A stretch of 64,000 nucleotides of DNA. It comes from Calothrix sp. PCC 7716 (GTDB lineage Bacteria; Cyanobacteriota; Cyanobacteriia; Cyanobacteriales; Nostocaceae). The stretch covers positions 7,134,580-7,198,579 of the forward strand of contig NZ_AP025018.1 of the NCBI RefSeq assembly GCF_019977735.1, written 5' to 3'. The position numbers were made by a program, and so were the translations under genes. The notes under the pieces were generated by a model. That model saw only the letters and a list, made by a program, of their open reading frames with translations, had not been told where the DNA came from and did not search any database. Below, in pieces: positions 18,580 to 27,343 of the stretch (positions are counted from its first letter, which is position 1; every line of letters starts with the position of its first letter).

Positions 18580-18593
18580 GAGTTAATTCCTCC

Positions 18594-20507
18594 TTATTGT
18601 TCGACGAATGTGATTGTGAATGAGGTACCGAGTTTGTTATTAAAAATAATCGAACCTTCTAATTGCTCAACTAAGCTCCAAACTAATTGTAACCCTAAAG
18701 ATTGATTTCTACGTAATTCAATATCATCGGGAACACCAATTCCATTATCGCTGACACTGAAAGAGTATTTACTATTTCCTAAATCTAAAAATTCTATATA
18801 TATCACTCCAAACTCAGCGTTAATAAATGCGTGCTTGATTGCATTTGAAACAAGCTCGTTAATAATGAGACCGCAGGGAATCGCTGTATCTATTCTCAAC
18901 TCTACTTGATGAATTTGTAAGTTAATTTTTATGTCTTTATTAAGAGAGTACCCACATGCAAGATTATTACTTAAGTTACGAATATATTCAGAAAACTTAA
19001 TCTTACCCAAATCAGTCGATTGATATAAACTCTCGTGAATCATTGCCATTGCACGCACACGATTTTGACTATCACGCAAAATATCTAGTGCTTCTTCATC
19101 TTTAATGTATCGTGCTTGTAGTCGAAGTAAACTAGATATGACTTGTAAATTGTTTTTGACGCGATGATGAATTTCTTTAAGTAATACTTCTTTTTCTTTT
19201 AAAGAGCCTTTTAAACGAGCTTCTGTATACTTACTGACGGTAATATCTGTATTTGAGCCTGCCATGAAGCATATTTTCTCGTTAATATCACACAACATTG
19301 TACCGCGTGCTAAAAACCAAATATACTGACCATCACGATGTCGCATTCGATGCTCTATCTCATACTTAGGAATCAACCCTTCAATATAAGCATTTATCTC
19401 GACTTTGAGCGCATCAATATCTGAAGGGTGAACTAAATTTAACCATGCTTCAAAACAATTTGATAATTCGTTATCAGCGTAACCCAACATTGCTTTTAAG
19501 TTAGGGTCGATATATATTTCATTAGTATCAATATTCCATTCCCATATTCCCACTTTTCCGGCATAAATCGCTCGTGTATAACGTTCTTCAGCCTTTTTTA
19601 GCTCATATGTTCTAGCTTCAACTCTTTGCTCAAGTGAGTCCTTGGCTGTTTGCAAAGCAGCTTGCGCTTGTTTACGCTGTGTAATGTCACGAATAATTAC
19701 GATAACTTGCTCTTGAATCGATGGTAGTAAACGTGCTTCAAAACTTTTCTCTCCATCGTGCATCAATAAAGAGTACTCGATTGCTACTAGCGATTTTGTT
19801 TGGTTAAGTTCGACAATTGCAGTATTAAACTTTTCGCTAACCTCGGATGGTACAACATCCTTAACAGGTTTACCTAAAAATTCTTCAGGTGGTAAATATA
19901 GTGCTGATTCGTCTTGAGCATAGTAACTAAGTATTGTTCCATCAGCAGCAAGACGAAAATAAATATCGGGAAATGCTTGAAATATCTGCTGTAACTCAGA
20001 TGTTGTTTTTAGTAGCTGTGCTTCGGTTTTAACCGAAAAGTAAATTTTCTGTTGTAGTTGCTGATTAGCTGTTGCTAATTTTTCTGCACGAATTGCATGT
20101 TGCTTAGTTTCATTCAACTGAGTTTGTAATTGTGCTGCAATTGTCTCTGGTGTTAAAATCCCTAAAAAAGAACCGTCTTCATCAACAATAGCTAAGGATT
20201 TATGATATTGTTTTCCGAAGAGTGATAATGCTGTACTAATTTCCACATTTTTGTTAACCGTTACAGGCGCCTGCATAACTTCGCCAATTGTAATAGTAGT
20301 ATAATCTACTTTAGAGAGCAGTAATTTTACTAAATCATTAACCGTAAATATACCAACTAAACGTGATTGTTCGACAACATAAACACAATCACATGGCACC
20401 GTTTGACATGTAGATTCTGAATATGCACCCATAAAATTAATTACATGGGGTAAAGGCGTATTACTGGTAAACGTTAGTGTCGGAACAATACTTTCTACTG
20501 TTGGCAT
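18594..20507 (-). CDS. CBS-PAS sensor histidine kinase (HisKA_2 type)
   Basis: 637 residues, soluble. Residues ~5-130 are a CBS pair (VYVVEQSRLVGIFTVNDLV, LAIVDEDGSFLGILTPETI), often an adenine-nucleotide sensor. A coiled coil follows, PAS domains at ~165-285 and ~310-430 (the second with a PAC motif), then HisKA_2 with KEIHHRVKNNLQVISSLLRLQ (phospho-His near 445) and a C-terminal ATPase domain (NELVSNAIKHAF, DNGIGVP). HisKA_2 kinases commonly pass phosphate to separate receivers. It is the first gene of a two-gene operon with the receiver-kinase hybrid. The ligand is unknown. Confidence 0.9.
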   Translation of the reverse strand: MPTVESIVPTLTFTSNTPLPHVINFMGAYSESTCQTVPCDCVYVVEQSRLVGIFTVNDLVKLLLSKVDYTTITIGEVMQAPVTVNKNVEISTALSLFGKQYHKSLAIVDEDGSFLGILTPETIAAQLQTQLNETKQHAIRAEKLATANQQLQQKIYFSVKTEAQLLKTTSELQQIFQAFPDIYFRLAADGTILSYYAQDESALYLPPEEFLGKPVKDVVPSEVSEKFNTAIVELNQTKSLVAIEYSLLMHDGEKSFEARLLPSIQEQVIVIIRDITQRKQAQAALQTAKDSLEQRVEARTYELKKAEERYTRAIYAGKVGIWEWNIDTNEIYIDPNLKAMLGYADNELSNCFEAWLNLVHPSDIDALKVEINAYIEGLIPKYEIEHRMRHRDGQYIWFLARGTMLCDINEKICFMAGSNTDITVSKYTEARLKGSLKEKEVLLKEIHHRVKNNLQVISSLLRLQARYIKDEEALDILRDSQNRVRAMAMIHESLYQSTDLGKIKFSEYIRNLSNNLACGYSLNKDIKINLQIHQVELRIDTAIPCGLIINELVSNAIKHAFINAEFGVIYIEFLDLGNSKYSFSVSDNGIGVPDDIELRRNQSLGLQLVWSLVEQLEGSIIFNNKLGTSFTITFVEQ

Positions 20508-20736
20508 AAGCGTTCGTTCTCATAGCTCAGGTGCAAGTGAAATGAATATTAATATGTTAAGTCTTGTTTATGTCACAATTGTTTAGCTAGTTTGTTTTTT
20601 GTATAAAACTATATTAATGAGTTAGGGTACATTCAAAACAATAAATCTGTATTTCCACTCGATATGTACCTGCTGTAACGAGAATTAAAGGCATAAAATA
20701 GTTAAGTCGGGAATAACGGGAATAATAGGTGAGCGA

Positions 20737-22026
20737 ATGAAAGCGATGTTATCAGAAAAACAAATTCCACAAATTGCAGCAATAGTTGGAGAAGATGCGG
20801 TTTGTATGTGGGATTCTATAGAAACTAGTCACCTTTCCCGTATTAGTCGTGCGTTTTTACCTACAGTCACACCTCCTAGCTGCATCGTTTATCCACAGTC
20901 AGAAGGTCAATTAGCTTCACTTCTAACTATTGCACACGGCAATAAATGGCGAATTTTGAGTTGCGGCAATGCCAGCAAACTTAGTTGGGGCAATTTGGCA
21001 AGTAATATAGATATAGTCATCAGTACCGAACGGATGAATCAAGTTATCGAACATGCAGTTGGTGACTTGACGGTAACAGTATATTCTGGCATGAAATTTG
21101 CGGCTTTACAGCAAATGTTAGGAAACACTAAACAATTTCTTGCCCTTGACCCCAATCCATTATCAACGATTGGTGGTGTTATTGCTACAGGAGATACTGG
21201 TTCATTACGACAGCGTTACGGCAGTGTTCGCGACCAATTGCTTGGTATTACGTTTGTTTTAGCAGACGGACAAATTGCAAAAGCTGGGGGAAGGGTAGTA
21301 AAAAATGTTGCCGGGTATGATTTGATGAAATTATTTACTGGTTCTTATGGCAGTTTAGGAATTATTACCCAAGCGACATTTCGGTTATATCCTATGCAGT
21401 CAGCATCTTCTACCGTTGTACTAACGGGTGAAAGTGATACAATACAGCAAGCAGCAGACATTCTACGTGGTTCAGCGTTAACTCCTACACAAGCAGATTT
21501 ACTATCGAGTCAACTAGTAACAAATTTAGAGTTAGGCAAAGGACTAGGATTAATTGTTCGCTTTCAAAGTATTGCCGAAAGTGTTAAGGAACAAGCAATT
21601 CGACTTTTAGAGGTTGGGCAGAAATTAGGTTTGCAAGGAAGTTTATATGAATTAGAAGATGACGCAAGCTTATGGGAGAAATTACAACAACAAATCCATT
21701 CTTCTAGTAATACGGACTTAATTAAGTGCAAAATAGGAATATTACCGACACAAGCAGTTGATGTGCTGAGTTTAGGAGAGATAGGAATGGTTCATATCAG
21801 TAGTGGTTTAGGAGTATTAGAGTTTACGCATCTAGACAAAGTATTAGAAGCGCGTGCGTTATGTCAAAAGCACAGTGGATATTTGACGATTTTAGAGGCG
21901 CCTGCTTCTGTCAAGCAGAAAACAGATGTATGGGGTTACACTGGAAATGGTCTAGATTTGATGCGAAAGATAAAACAGCAGTTTGACCCAGAGAATATTT
22001 TAAACCCAGATAAATTTATAGCTTAA
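20737..22026 (+). CDS. glcE: glycolate dehydrogenase FAD-binding subunit GlcE
   Basis: Subunit of glycolate dehydrogenase, which oxidises photorespiratory glycolate to glyoxylate. 429 residues. The FAD_binding_4 (PCMH) fold spans ~45-225, with PLSTIGGVIATGDTGSLRQRYG and RVVKNVAGYDLMKLFTGSYG contacting FAD. The C-terminus ends FDPENILNPDKF, typical of the family. The start is ATG 20737; a second ATG nine bases on cannot be excluded. glcF follows after a 113-bp minisatellite, so the two are probably one transcript. No glcD is in the window. Confidence 0.92.
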   Translation: MKAMLSEKQIPQIAAIVGEDAVCMWDSIETSHLSRISRAFLPTVTPPSCIVYPQSEGQLASLLTIAHGNKWRILSCGNASKLSWGNLASNIDIVISTERMNQVIEHAVGDLTVTVYSGMKFAALQQMLGNTKQFLALDPNPLSTIGGVIATGDTGSLRQRYGSVRDQLLGITFVLADGQIAKAGGRVVKNVAGYDLMKLFTGSYGSLGIITQATFRLYPMQSASSTVVLTGESDTIQQAADILRGSALTPTQADLLSSQLVTNLELGKGLGLIVRFQSIAESVKEQAIRLLEVGQKLGLQGSLYELEDDASLWEKLQQQIHSSSNTDLIKCKIGILPTQAVDVLSLGEIGMVHISSGLGVLEFTHLDKVLEARALCQKHSGYLTILEAPASVKQKTDVWGYTGNGLDLMRKIKQQFDPENILNPDKFIA

Positions 22027-22029
22027 ACA

Positions 22030-22139
22030 TCCCCTCCTCCCTCCTGACCCCCATTCTCCTCCCTCCTGACCCCCATTCTCCTCCCTCCTGACCCCTATTC
22101 TCCTCCCTCCTGACCCCTATTCTCCTCCCTCCTGACCCT
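22030..22139. repeat. 22-bp pyrimidine-rich tandem repeat between glcE and glcF
   Basis: Five units of CTCCTCCCTCCTGACCCC[C/T]ATT-type sequence fill the whole glcE-glcF gap and run right up to the glcF ATG. The plus strand is almost pure pyrimidine apart from GA and A, so glcF has no Shine-Dalgarno sequence. The complementary strand reads GGGAGGAG repeatedly. The unit number probably varies between strains. Confidence 0.9.
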
Positions 22140-23492
22140 ATGCAAACTTCAGAAAATCCAATCAACGAAACTGCCAACATAAAAAACCTCAAAGGGTTCG
22201 ACGCAAACCATCCACCCGACCCCAAACTTATAGATAGCTGTGTTCATTGTGGGTTTTGTCTCTCAACATGTCCAAGCTACAGAGTACTTGGCAAAGAAAT
22301 GGACTCCCCACGTGGACGTATCTATTTAATGGACGCAATAAACGAAGGTGAAATTGCACTCAACGAAGCATCCGCACAACATTTTGACTCATGTTTAGGA
22401 TGTTTAGCTTGTGTAACAACTTGTCCTTCTGGGGTACAGTACGACAAACTAATATCGGCAACTCGTCATCAAGTCGAACGTAACTACTCTCGTAACTGGT
22501 TTGACACATTAATACGTAAATTAATCTTCACGTTATTTCCTTACCCGAATCTTTTACGTGTTTTTTTAGTTCCTTTGTTTATCTACCAAAAACTAGGTTT
22601 ACAAAAACTAGTACGTGCAACAGGTTTACTCAAACTAATTTCTCCTCGCCTAGCCGCGATGGATTCGATATTACCAGAAATCACCTTAAAGTCATTTCAG
22701 AGTAACCTACCAACAATAATTCCTGCACAAGGAGAAAAGCGCTACCGTGTTGGTGTAATTTTAGGTTGTGTTCAACGCTTATTTTTCTCACCAGTCAACG
22801 AAGCAACAGTACGTGTACTAACAGCGAACGGTTGTGAAGTAGTAATTCCCAAATCACAAGGATGTTGTGCAGCACTACCAGAACACCAAGGACAAACCCA
22901 ACAAGCACAAGCATTAGCAAAGCAAATGATAGACAGTTTTGCCGACACCAACGTCGATTATGTAATTATTAATGCAGCAGGTTGCGGACACACCTTAAAA
23001 GAATACGGTCACATTTTAGAAAACGACCCAGAATACAGCGAAAAAGCCAAGCAATTTGCAGCAAAAGTCAGAGATGCACAAGAATTTTTAGCAACTATTG
23101 GCTTAACAACAAAACTATCATCAATTACCGAAAAACCCTTGACATTAGTCTACCAAGATGCATGTCATTTACTACATGGTCAAAAAATTAGCGTCCAACC
23201 ACGTCAACTTTTACGACAAATACCTAATATCAAATTAAAAGAACCGTTAGATGCGGCATTATGCTGTGGCAGTGCTGGTGTATATAACATGCTGCAACCG
23301 GATGTAGCAGAGGAGCTTGGACAGCAAAAAGTGCAGAATTTACTTAATACAGGCGCCGAGCTAATAGCTTCACCAAACCCAGGATGCGCGCTGCAAATTA
23401 GCAAACATTTAAAAGCACAAGGTAAAAATGTTGAAGTAATGCATCCAATAGAATTGTTAGATTACGCAATTCGCGGTGAGAAATTGAGTTGA
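22140..23492 (+). CDS. glcF: glycolate dehydrogenase iron-sulfur subunit GlcF
   Basis: Electron-transfer subunit partnering GlcE (and GlcD). 450 residues. Two [4Fe-4S] ferredoxin motifs sit at CVHCGFCLSTCP (about 32-43) and CLGCLACVTTCP (about 84-95). Two CCG (heterodisulfide-reductase-like) domains follow: GCVQRLFF...GCCAALPEHQG and DACHLLHG...CCGSAGVYN. The start is the ATG directly after the minisatellite. Without a Shine-Dalgarno, translation may depend on coupling or on an A-rich initiation region. Length and motifs are complete. Confidence 0.93.
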   Translation: MQTSENPINETANIKNLKGFDANHPPDPKLIDSCVHCGFCLSTCPSYRVLGKEMDSPRGRIYLMDAINEGEIALNEASAQHFDSCLGCLACVTTCPSGVQYDKLISATRHQVERNYSRNWFDTLIRKLIFTLFPYPNLLRVFLVPLFIYQKLGLQKLVRATGLLKLISPRLAAMDSILPEITLKSFQSNLPTIIPAQGEKRYRVGVILGCVQRLFFSPVNEATVRVLTANGCEVVIPKSQGCCAALPEHQGQTQQAQALAKQMIDSFADTNVDYVIINAAGCGHTLKEYGHILENDPEYSEKAKQFAAKVRDAQEFLATIGLTTKLSSITEKPLTLVYQDACHLLHGQKISVQPRQLLRQIPNIKLKEPLDAALCCGSAGVYNMLQPDVAEELGQQKVQNLLNTGAELIASPNPGCALQISKHLKAQGKNVEVMHPIELLDYAIRGEKLS

Positions 23493-23890
23493 TCCCCCCC
23501 AACCCCCCCTTAATAAGGGGGGGCTTTAAGATAACTCTAAAAATGTCATTCTGAGCGCAGCGAAGAATCTCTCCAAATATCAAAAGTAAAAACAAGCCTA
23601 AAATGTCATTCTGAGCGCAGCGTAAACGGAGTTTTCCCGCAGGGTAGAATCTCTATAAATCTCCAAACTAAAAACAATCCTAAAATAATTAACTACAAGC
23701 ACATTACTTTGAGTGAAACGCTCTATAAATTTGTCCAAGCATTCAGATATCTGAATTATGCCACAAATGCAAAGGCGCTCACTAAATTGTTTAAGTTTAA
23801 CAATAATTTATTAAAGTCCATACAAGACTAATCCAAAAATATATTTAAACTATAGTAGTTGTTTCTTATCTACTTTATGAGTAACAAGTT
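23493..23890. other. intergenic region after glcF
   Basis: About 400 bases. The first 160 are the repeats described separately. The rest (23660-23890) is AT-rich, with no coding signal that I can support, and should contain the promoter of the DUF6745-like gene. Confidence 0.4.
23499..23652. repeat. hairpin plus two TGTCATTCTGAGCGCAGCG repeats
   Basis: CCCCCCTTA / TAAGGGGGG (about 23503-23522) forms a hairpin directly after glcF and probably terminates it. AAATGTCATTCTGAGCGCAG occurs at about 23541 and again at about 23599. The second copy is split from its usual end (GAATCTCT) by ~22 bases (TAAACGGAGTTTTCCCGCAG...). The same family occurs at 50565-50695. Confidence 0.7.
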
Positions 23891-24616
23891 ATGTCAGAAA
23901 ATTTAATAATTGCCCAGCTTACACCTGAACAAGAAGCTTTAATCCCAGTTTATCAGGAAAAATGGTGCCAAATAGCGCTTTCAACTGAGCGAATTGATAG
24001 AGACAAAGCTGCTAAGGCAATCAAAACAGCTTATAAATTAATTGATGAAGATGAACCAGATGTTATTTTCTTTGATAGCCCTTATGAGGCTGCCAAACAT
24101 TTACTATTTAATGATAATTACTCTAACTTGCGTTATGATGAGCTATTGACTAGGTTAATAATAGAAGTGTGCAAAGTTGGAGAAAATTATCCTCAGCTTT
24201 CCTTGGAACTACAAGTAAATGATGAATTATGGGACAAAATTACAAACTTTGATGAGATTATGTTGCGAGCAGTTGCGGAACAATTAAAAGCAAACTATGA
24301 TAAAACGCTATATATATCTGCCGAATTTGAGGGAAGACCACTACAAAGTATTAATATAGACCGTCTAAATTTTGCTTGGGAAGCTGATTTTATCATTTCT
24401 GAGCTAAACTTGAAAAGTAATGTGGGCTTAAGCATTTTTTTTAATATTATTGAACATTGTGGATGGATTAATGCATATCAAGAAGCTTGTCTTATTTGTG
24501 ACCGTCCGACAAAACTATCTTTTAACAGCCAAAACCTTCTTCATGCAGAGGGCAAACCAGCAATAGAGTATGTAGATGGTTTCAGGGTTTACGTTGATAA
24601 AGGTGTTATACTATAA
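23891..24616 (+). pseudogene. DUF6745-like protein, probably shortened by an internal deletion
   Basis: The ORF codes for 241 residues (MSENLIIAQLTPEQEALI...) resembling the N-terminal and central part of DUF6745 proteins, including EKWCQIALSTERIDR. It stops at TAA 24614-24616 in IEYVDGFRVYVDKGVIL. Immediately after the stop, in the same frame, the sequence continues STGSIHILRVPPDM...REAICWVNWGIEPE to a TGA near 24730, which looks like the family's C-terminal end. The middle-to-late part (roughly 60-80 residues in relatives as I remember them) is missing. The product may still be made as a truncated protein. Function unknown. Confidence 0.6.
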
Positions 24617-24730
24617 AGCACTGGAAGCATTCATATTTTGCGTGTCCCACCAGATATGACATCCGCGCGTGAGGCTATTTGTTGGGTAAATTGGGGTATT
24701 GAGCCAGAAAATTTTGCAGTGCAAAGTTGA
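24617..24730 (+). pseudogene. C-terminal remnant of the DUF6745-like gene
   Basis: Thirty-seven codons, in frame with the preceding gene but beyond its TAA, encode STGSIHILRVPPDMTS followed by AREAICWVNWGIEPENFAVQ. There is no start codon and no ribosome-binding site, so it is unlikely to be translated alone. It is best read as the displaced tail of the gene before it. Confidence 0.55.
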
Positions 24731-24837
24731 GATAATTAGATGTATATATAACTTTTTGATTAGCTAGTGATGTATATTTATGGTGTGATTTGAAGACTAC
24801 ACAGGCAGGATGCCTGTGCTACAAGAGTTTATTTAAA

Positions 24838-25200
24838 TTAAGCGGTGGCGCCTACTGTAGCTGGTTGCAATAAACTTAGTAAATGTTTATCGGGGGTACG
24901 TACTGCGGCAACTTTGCCGAACGACGGTTCGCGAACTCGTCCTTCTAATTTTGCTCCCATGTTTTCAAGTGTGGCAATGACTTGGTGAATATCATCGACG
25001 TTGAAGCTTAAAATTGGTGAGTCGCCTGTTTCGGCATCAGATTCGGCGCCATGAAAAGCAATGGTAGTACCACCTGCATCGATTTCAGCCCATCCAGGTG
25101 TAGAAATTTTTACAGTTAATCCTAACCCTTCACTATAAAATTTCACTGCTGCGGGCACATCCTTCACCATCAGCATTACGTACTTAAACTGTGCTGGCAT
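24838..25200 (-). CDS. VOC-family (glyoxalase/bleomycin-resistance-like) protein
   Basis: 120 residues forming a single VOC module: two beta-alpha-beta-beta-beta units, FKYVMLMVKDVPAAVKFYSEGLGL at the N-terminus and SFNVDDIHQVIATLENMGAKL...PDKHLLSLLQP at the C-terminus. The metal-ligand pattern of true glyoxalase I is not convincing, so substrate and reaction are open. Small VOC proteins act in detoxification or dioxygenation. The gene stands alone; GTAG-type sequence precedes the ATG, a weak ribosome-binding site. A CAGGCAGGATGCCTG repeat lies just downstream (about 24802). Confidence 0.82.
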   Translation of the reverse strand: MPAQFKYVMLMVKDVPAAVKFYSEGLGLTVKISTPGWAEIDAGGTTIAFHGAESDAETGDSPILSFNVDDIHQVIATLENMGAKLEGRVREPSFGKVAAVRTPDKHLLSLLQPATVGATA

Positions 25201-25373
25201 TGTTTGCTACCTATATATATTGTCTCTAGTTTAATTGTATACGTAGAACACTTGTAGAACAGCCTTATATGTTTTAATGAAAGGTTAAGGTCAGGCAGTT
25301 TCTTAAAATTTATAGAAGTTTGAGCATTATTAACGCGATACGGGAATAGTAGAAGTATTACGAGTAATGTGTT

Positions 25374-25427
25374 ATGGCAGAAAATTTTATTATTGACCAA
25401 CTTACTGCCTGCTACCCTTTTTTATGA
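25374..25427 (+). pseudogene. 5' fragment of a second DUF6745-like gene
   Basis: The 18 codons ATG...TGA read MAENFIIDQLTACYPFL. The first eleven match the start of the gene at 23891 (MSENLIIAQLT), and the DNA upstream (GTAATGTGTTATG versus GTAACAAGTTATG) matches as well. The match ends where the AbiE region begins, so a second copy was probably cut short by the arrival or rearrangement of that module. Confidence 0.5.
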
Positions 25428-25454
25428 TGATTTAGCATTCATTATTTCGGAGCA

Positions 25455-26378
25455 TCAAATATTAGACCAATATTTTGAAGGAATCCATATTTTGTTAAAA
25501 TTCTGTTCTTGCGCGGCAGCAAGGCTTGGAGGCATTAAAAATTCTCCGATAACAGTAATGACTTCAGTCAAGGAAACTTGTTCTGTCTTCAGTTGCCCCT
25601 TATCAACAAAGGATTTCCATTGTTTCTGTTTAGCGGTGTCAAGAGCAAATTCTAAGGTTAAAGCGAAGGGTAAGATTGTAGGTAATGTTGTTTTGCGTCG
25701 GTTAAAGGTGTTTTTGATTGCTTCAGAAAGGATTTCTCCCTGAAATTCAAATTTTTGACAGAGAAACCAGATATCATAAAAATCTTTTAATCGACTGTTT
25801 GTGATGCCAAGGTCAACCATTGCTTGAAATTTTTCAGCAACGACTGTTTCACGAGGATAGACAAGCAAACAGGGAGCAGGCATATCCAAGATAGTAGGAA
25901 ATTCAGCTAATGCCGCTGATGGTGTAACTGCATCACCAAATCCAATATCAACTTGAACCTGGATATGAATCGAAGTCAGTTTACCCGTCAACTTAATTCG
26001 TACCCCTTCATATTCCTGTTCTTCCTTGATTTTTTCACCCTTCACACTTTCTTGATCAAAGACAATGCCATCATCCTCAAAGGCTATGCAGCAAATTTCT
26101 GCAAATACTTTTTCCAGATAAGAAATTTCATTTTCCCCATAACCAAGGAGGTCTAAATCTTTAGTAGCTCTATGCGGCTCACCATGCCATATCCTAAATA
26201 GGCTTGCTCCCTTTAGGATAAACTGCTGCTTGTATGGAGACTGACTCAGCCTGTACAAAAGACGGTCAGCGGCATAACGAGTAAGCAGATAATTAAAATC
26301 CTCTTGTCGTAGTTTTGAGAGCTACAGCAACCGCCCTTTAACTGAAGCTGGAATATTACGAAGTGACTTTTTATTCAT
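25455..26378 (-). pseudogene. abiEii: AbiEii-type nucleotidyltransferase toxin with an early amber codon
   Basis: Toxin half of a type IV AbiE system; AbiEii proteins are nucleotidyltransferases. The natural start is ATG 26378-26376, overlapping the antitoxin stop as ATGA. The frame reads MNKKSLRNIPASVKGRLL, then TAG (26324-26322, codon 19), then LSKLRQEDFNYLLTRYAADRLLYRLS and on to the end without further stops. The nucleotidyltransferase motif LKGASLFRIWHGE...TKDLDLLG and the late motif KFQAMVDLG...RLKDFYDIW are intact. Without readthrough, only a product from a TTG at 26258 (267 residues, missing the first 40) could form. A recent nonsense mutation is the simplest reading. Confidence 0.8.
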
Positions 26379-26971
26379 CTGAGCGACTCCAAATAAGGAC
26401 GCATCACATTTTGCATTCGGCAGATTTTCGCATAATGCCAAATCTCATCAATACTGCAATGTCTCTCCCGTGTGCCAGAACGTAGTGCTTCGATAGCGAC
26501 ATCAAGACCAATTTTGTTACGGAACTTGAAACAATCTACAACGGTTTTGGCAACAGAATAAACTCTTACGCGCACTCCTTCAATTTCATGCTCCTCAATC
26601 CCAGATTCCAAAGCTTGACCAGACATATAAACAATCCGTAGTGGAAGTATATCTTCTTTAGGAGCGCGTGCTTTTTGGGATATAGTTAGCCATACTTCAA
26701 AAGGGGCTTGGGTCGTCAGTTCATAAAAGCTGAGAGCAGAAAGCAGGCAGATTATTCCATGAGGAACCCTTTTGGCTGCTTCCACAAAGCTATGACTTTT
26801 TGTAATTTCTGCTTCTGTGAAAGTATAAAGCCCACGGGCAGAACGAATTAGCAGTCCTTGCTGCTCAAGACGTTTTAGATATTCCGGATGGATTCCTTTT
26901 GCTTCCGCGTCTTTAGCGCGAATCACTCCCATCTCATGGGCGAGTTCCAGCACTTGCTGCATTTTGGACAT
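26375..26971 (-). CDS. abiEi: AbiEi-type antitoxin / transcriptional repressor
   Basis: 198 residues. The N-terminal winged helix (QVLELAHEMGVIRAKDAEAKGIHPEYLKRLEQQGLLIRSARGLY, about 6-50, here broken by no gaps in the protein) binds the operon's own promoter in this family. The C-terminal domain neutralises the AbiEii toxin, with HGIICLLSALSFYELT and the VYSVAKTVVDCFKFRNKIG region. The reading frame is intact. The stop TGA overlaps the ATG of the toxin gene. Because the toxin carries an amber codon, this antitoxin may now be without a partner. Confidence 0.85.
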   Translation of the reverse strand: MSKMQQVLELAHEMGVIRAKDAEAKGIHPEYLKRLEQQGLLIRSARGLYTFTEAEITKSHSFVEAAKRVPHGIICLLSALSFYELTTQAPFEVWLTISQKARAPKEDILPLRIVYMSGQALESGIEEHEIEGVRVRVYSVAKTVVDCFKFRNKIGLDVAIEALRSGTRERHCSIDEIWHYAKICRMQNVMRPYLESLR

Positions 26972-27343
26972 ATTTTAATTCCCCACCTGGTTCAATTTAC
27001 ATTTAAGTGATAAAACGTTAGTTCTTCTATATATTTACCCACATTTTATCACAAAATGTCATCAATTAATATTTTTGATTGATATATTGTAGCTGTACGT
27101 ATAAACTACATATTAGTTAATAAAAAGTAGTAAAAGTAACATTTATTTTTAGTCTTCTTATAGAAGACTTCTGCTATTAGCATGGGGACTGAAAGGAACA
27201 TGCGGGTAGGAAAATACATCAAATTTTAGGTATATGAGGTATATAAATAATACCCTAAACCTTGTAGAGACGCGAGGAACATCGCGTCTCTACATGTACC
27301 GAACACAGGCAAGATGCCTGTGCCACAAGAGAGAAAAGAAGGG
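26972..27343. other. intergenic region with two dispersed hairpins
   Basis: About 370 bases, AT-rich, probably holding the abiE promoter on the right-hand side of the antitoxin gene. TGTAGAGACGCG / CGCGTCTCTACA (about 27262-27293) is a perfect 12-bp inverted repeat. CAGGCAAGATGCCTG follows at about 27305. Both belong to families seen elsewhere in the window. No gene is supported. Confidence 0.55.

Noticed and set aside
25369-25743. 124-residue plus-strand ORF
   Set aside because: It is mostly antisense to the AbiEii gene; only the first codons in the neighbouring frame are meaningful, as the DUF6745-like fragment.
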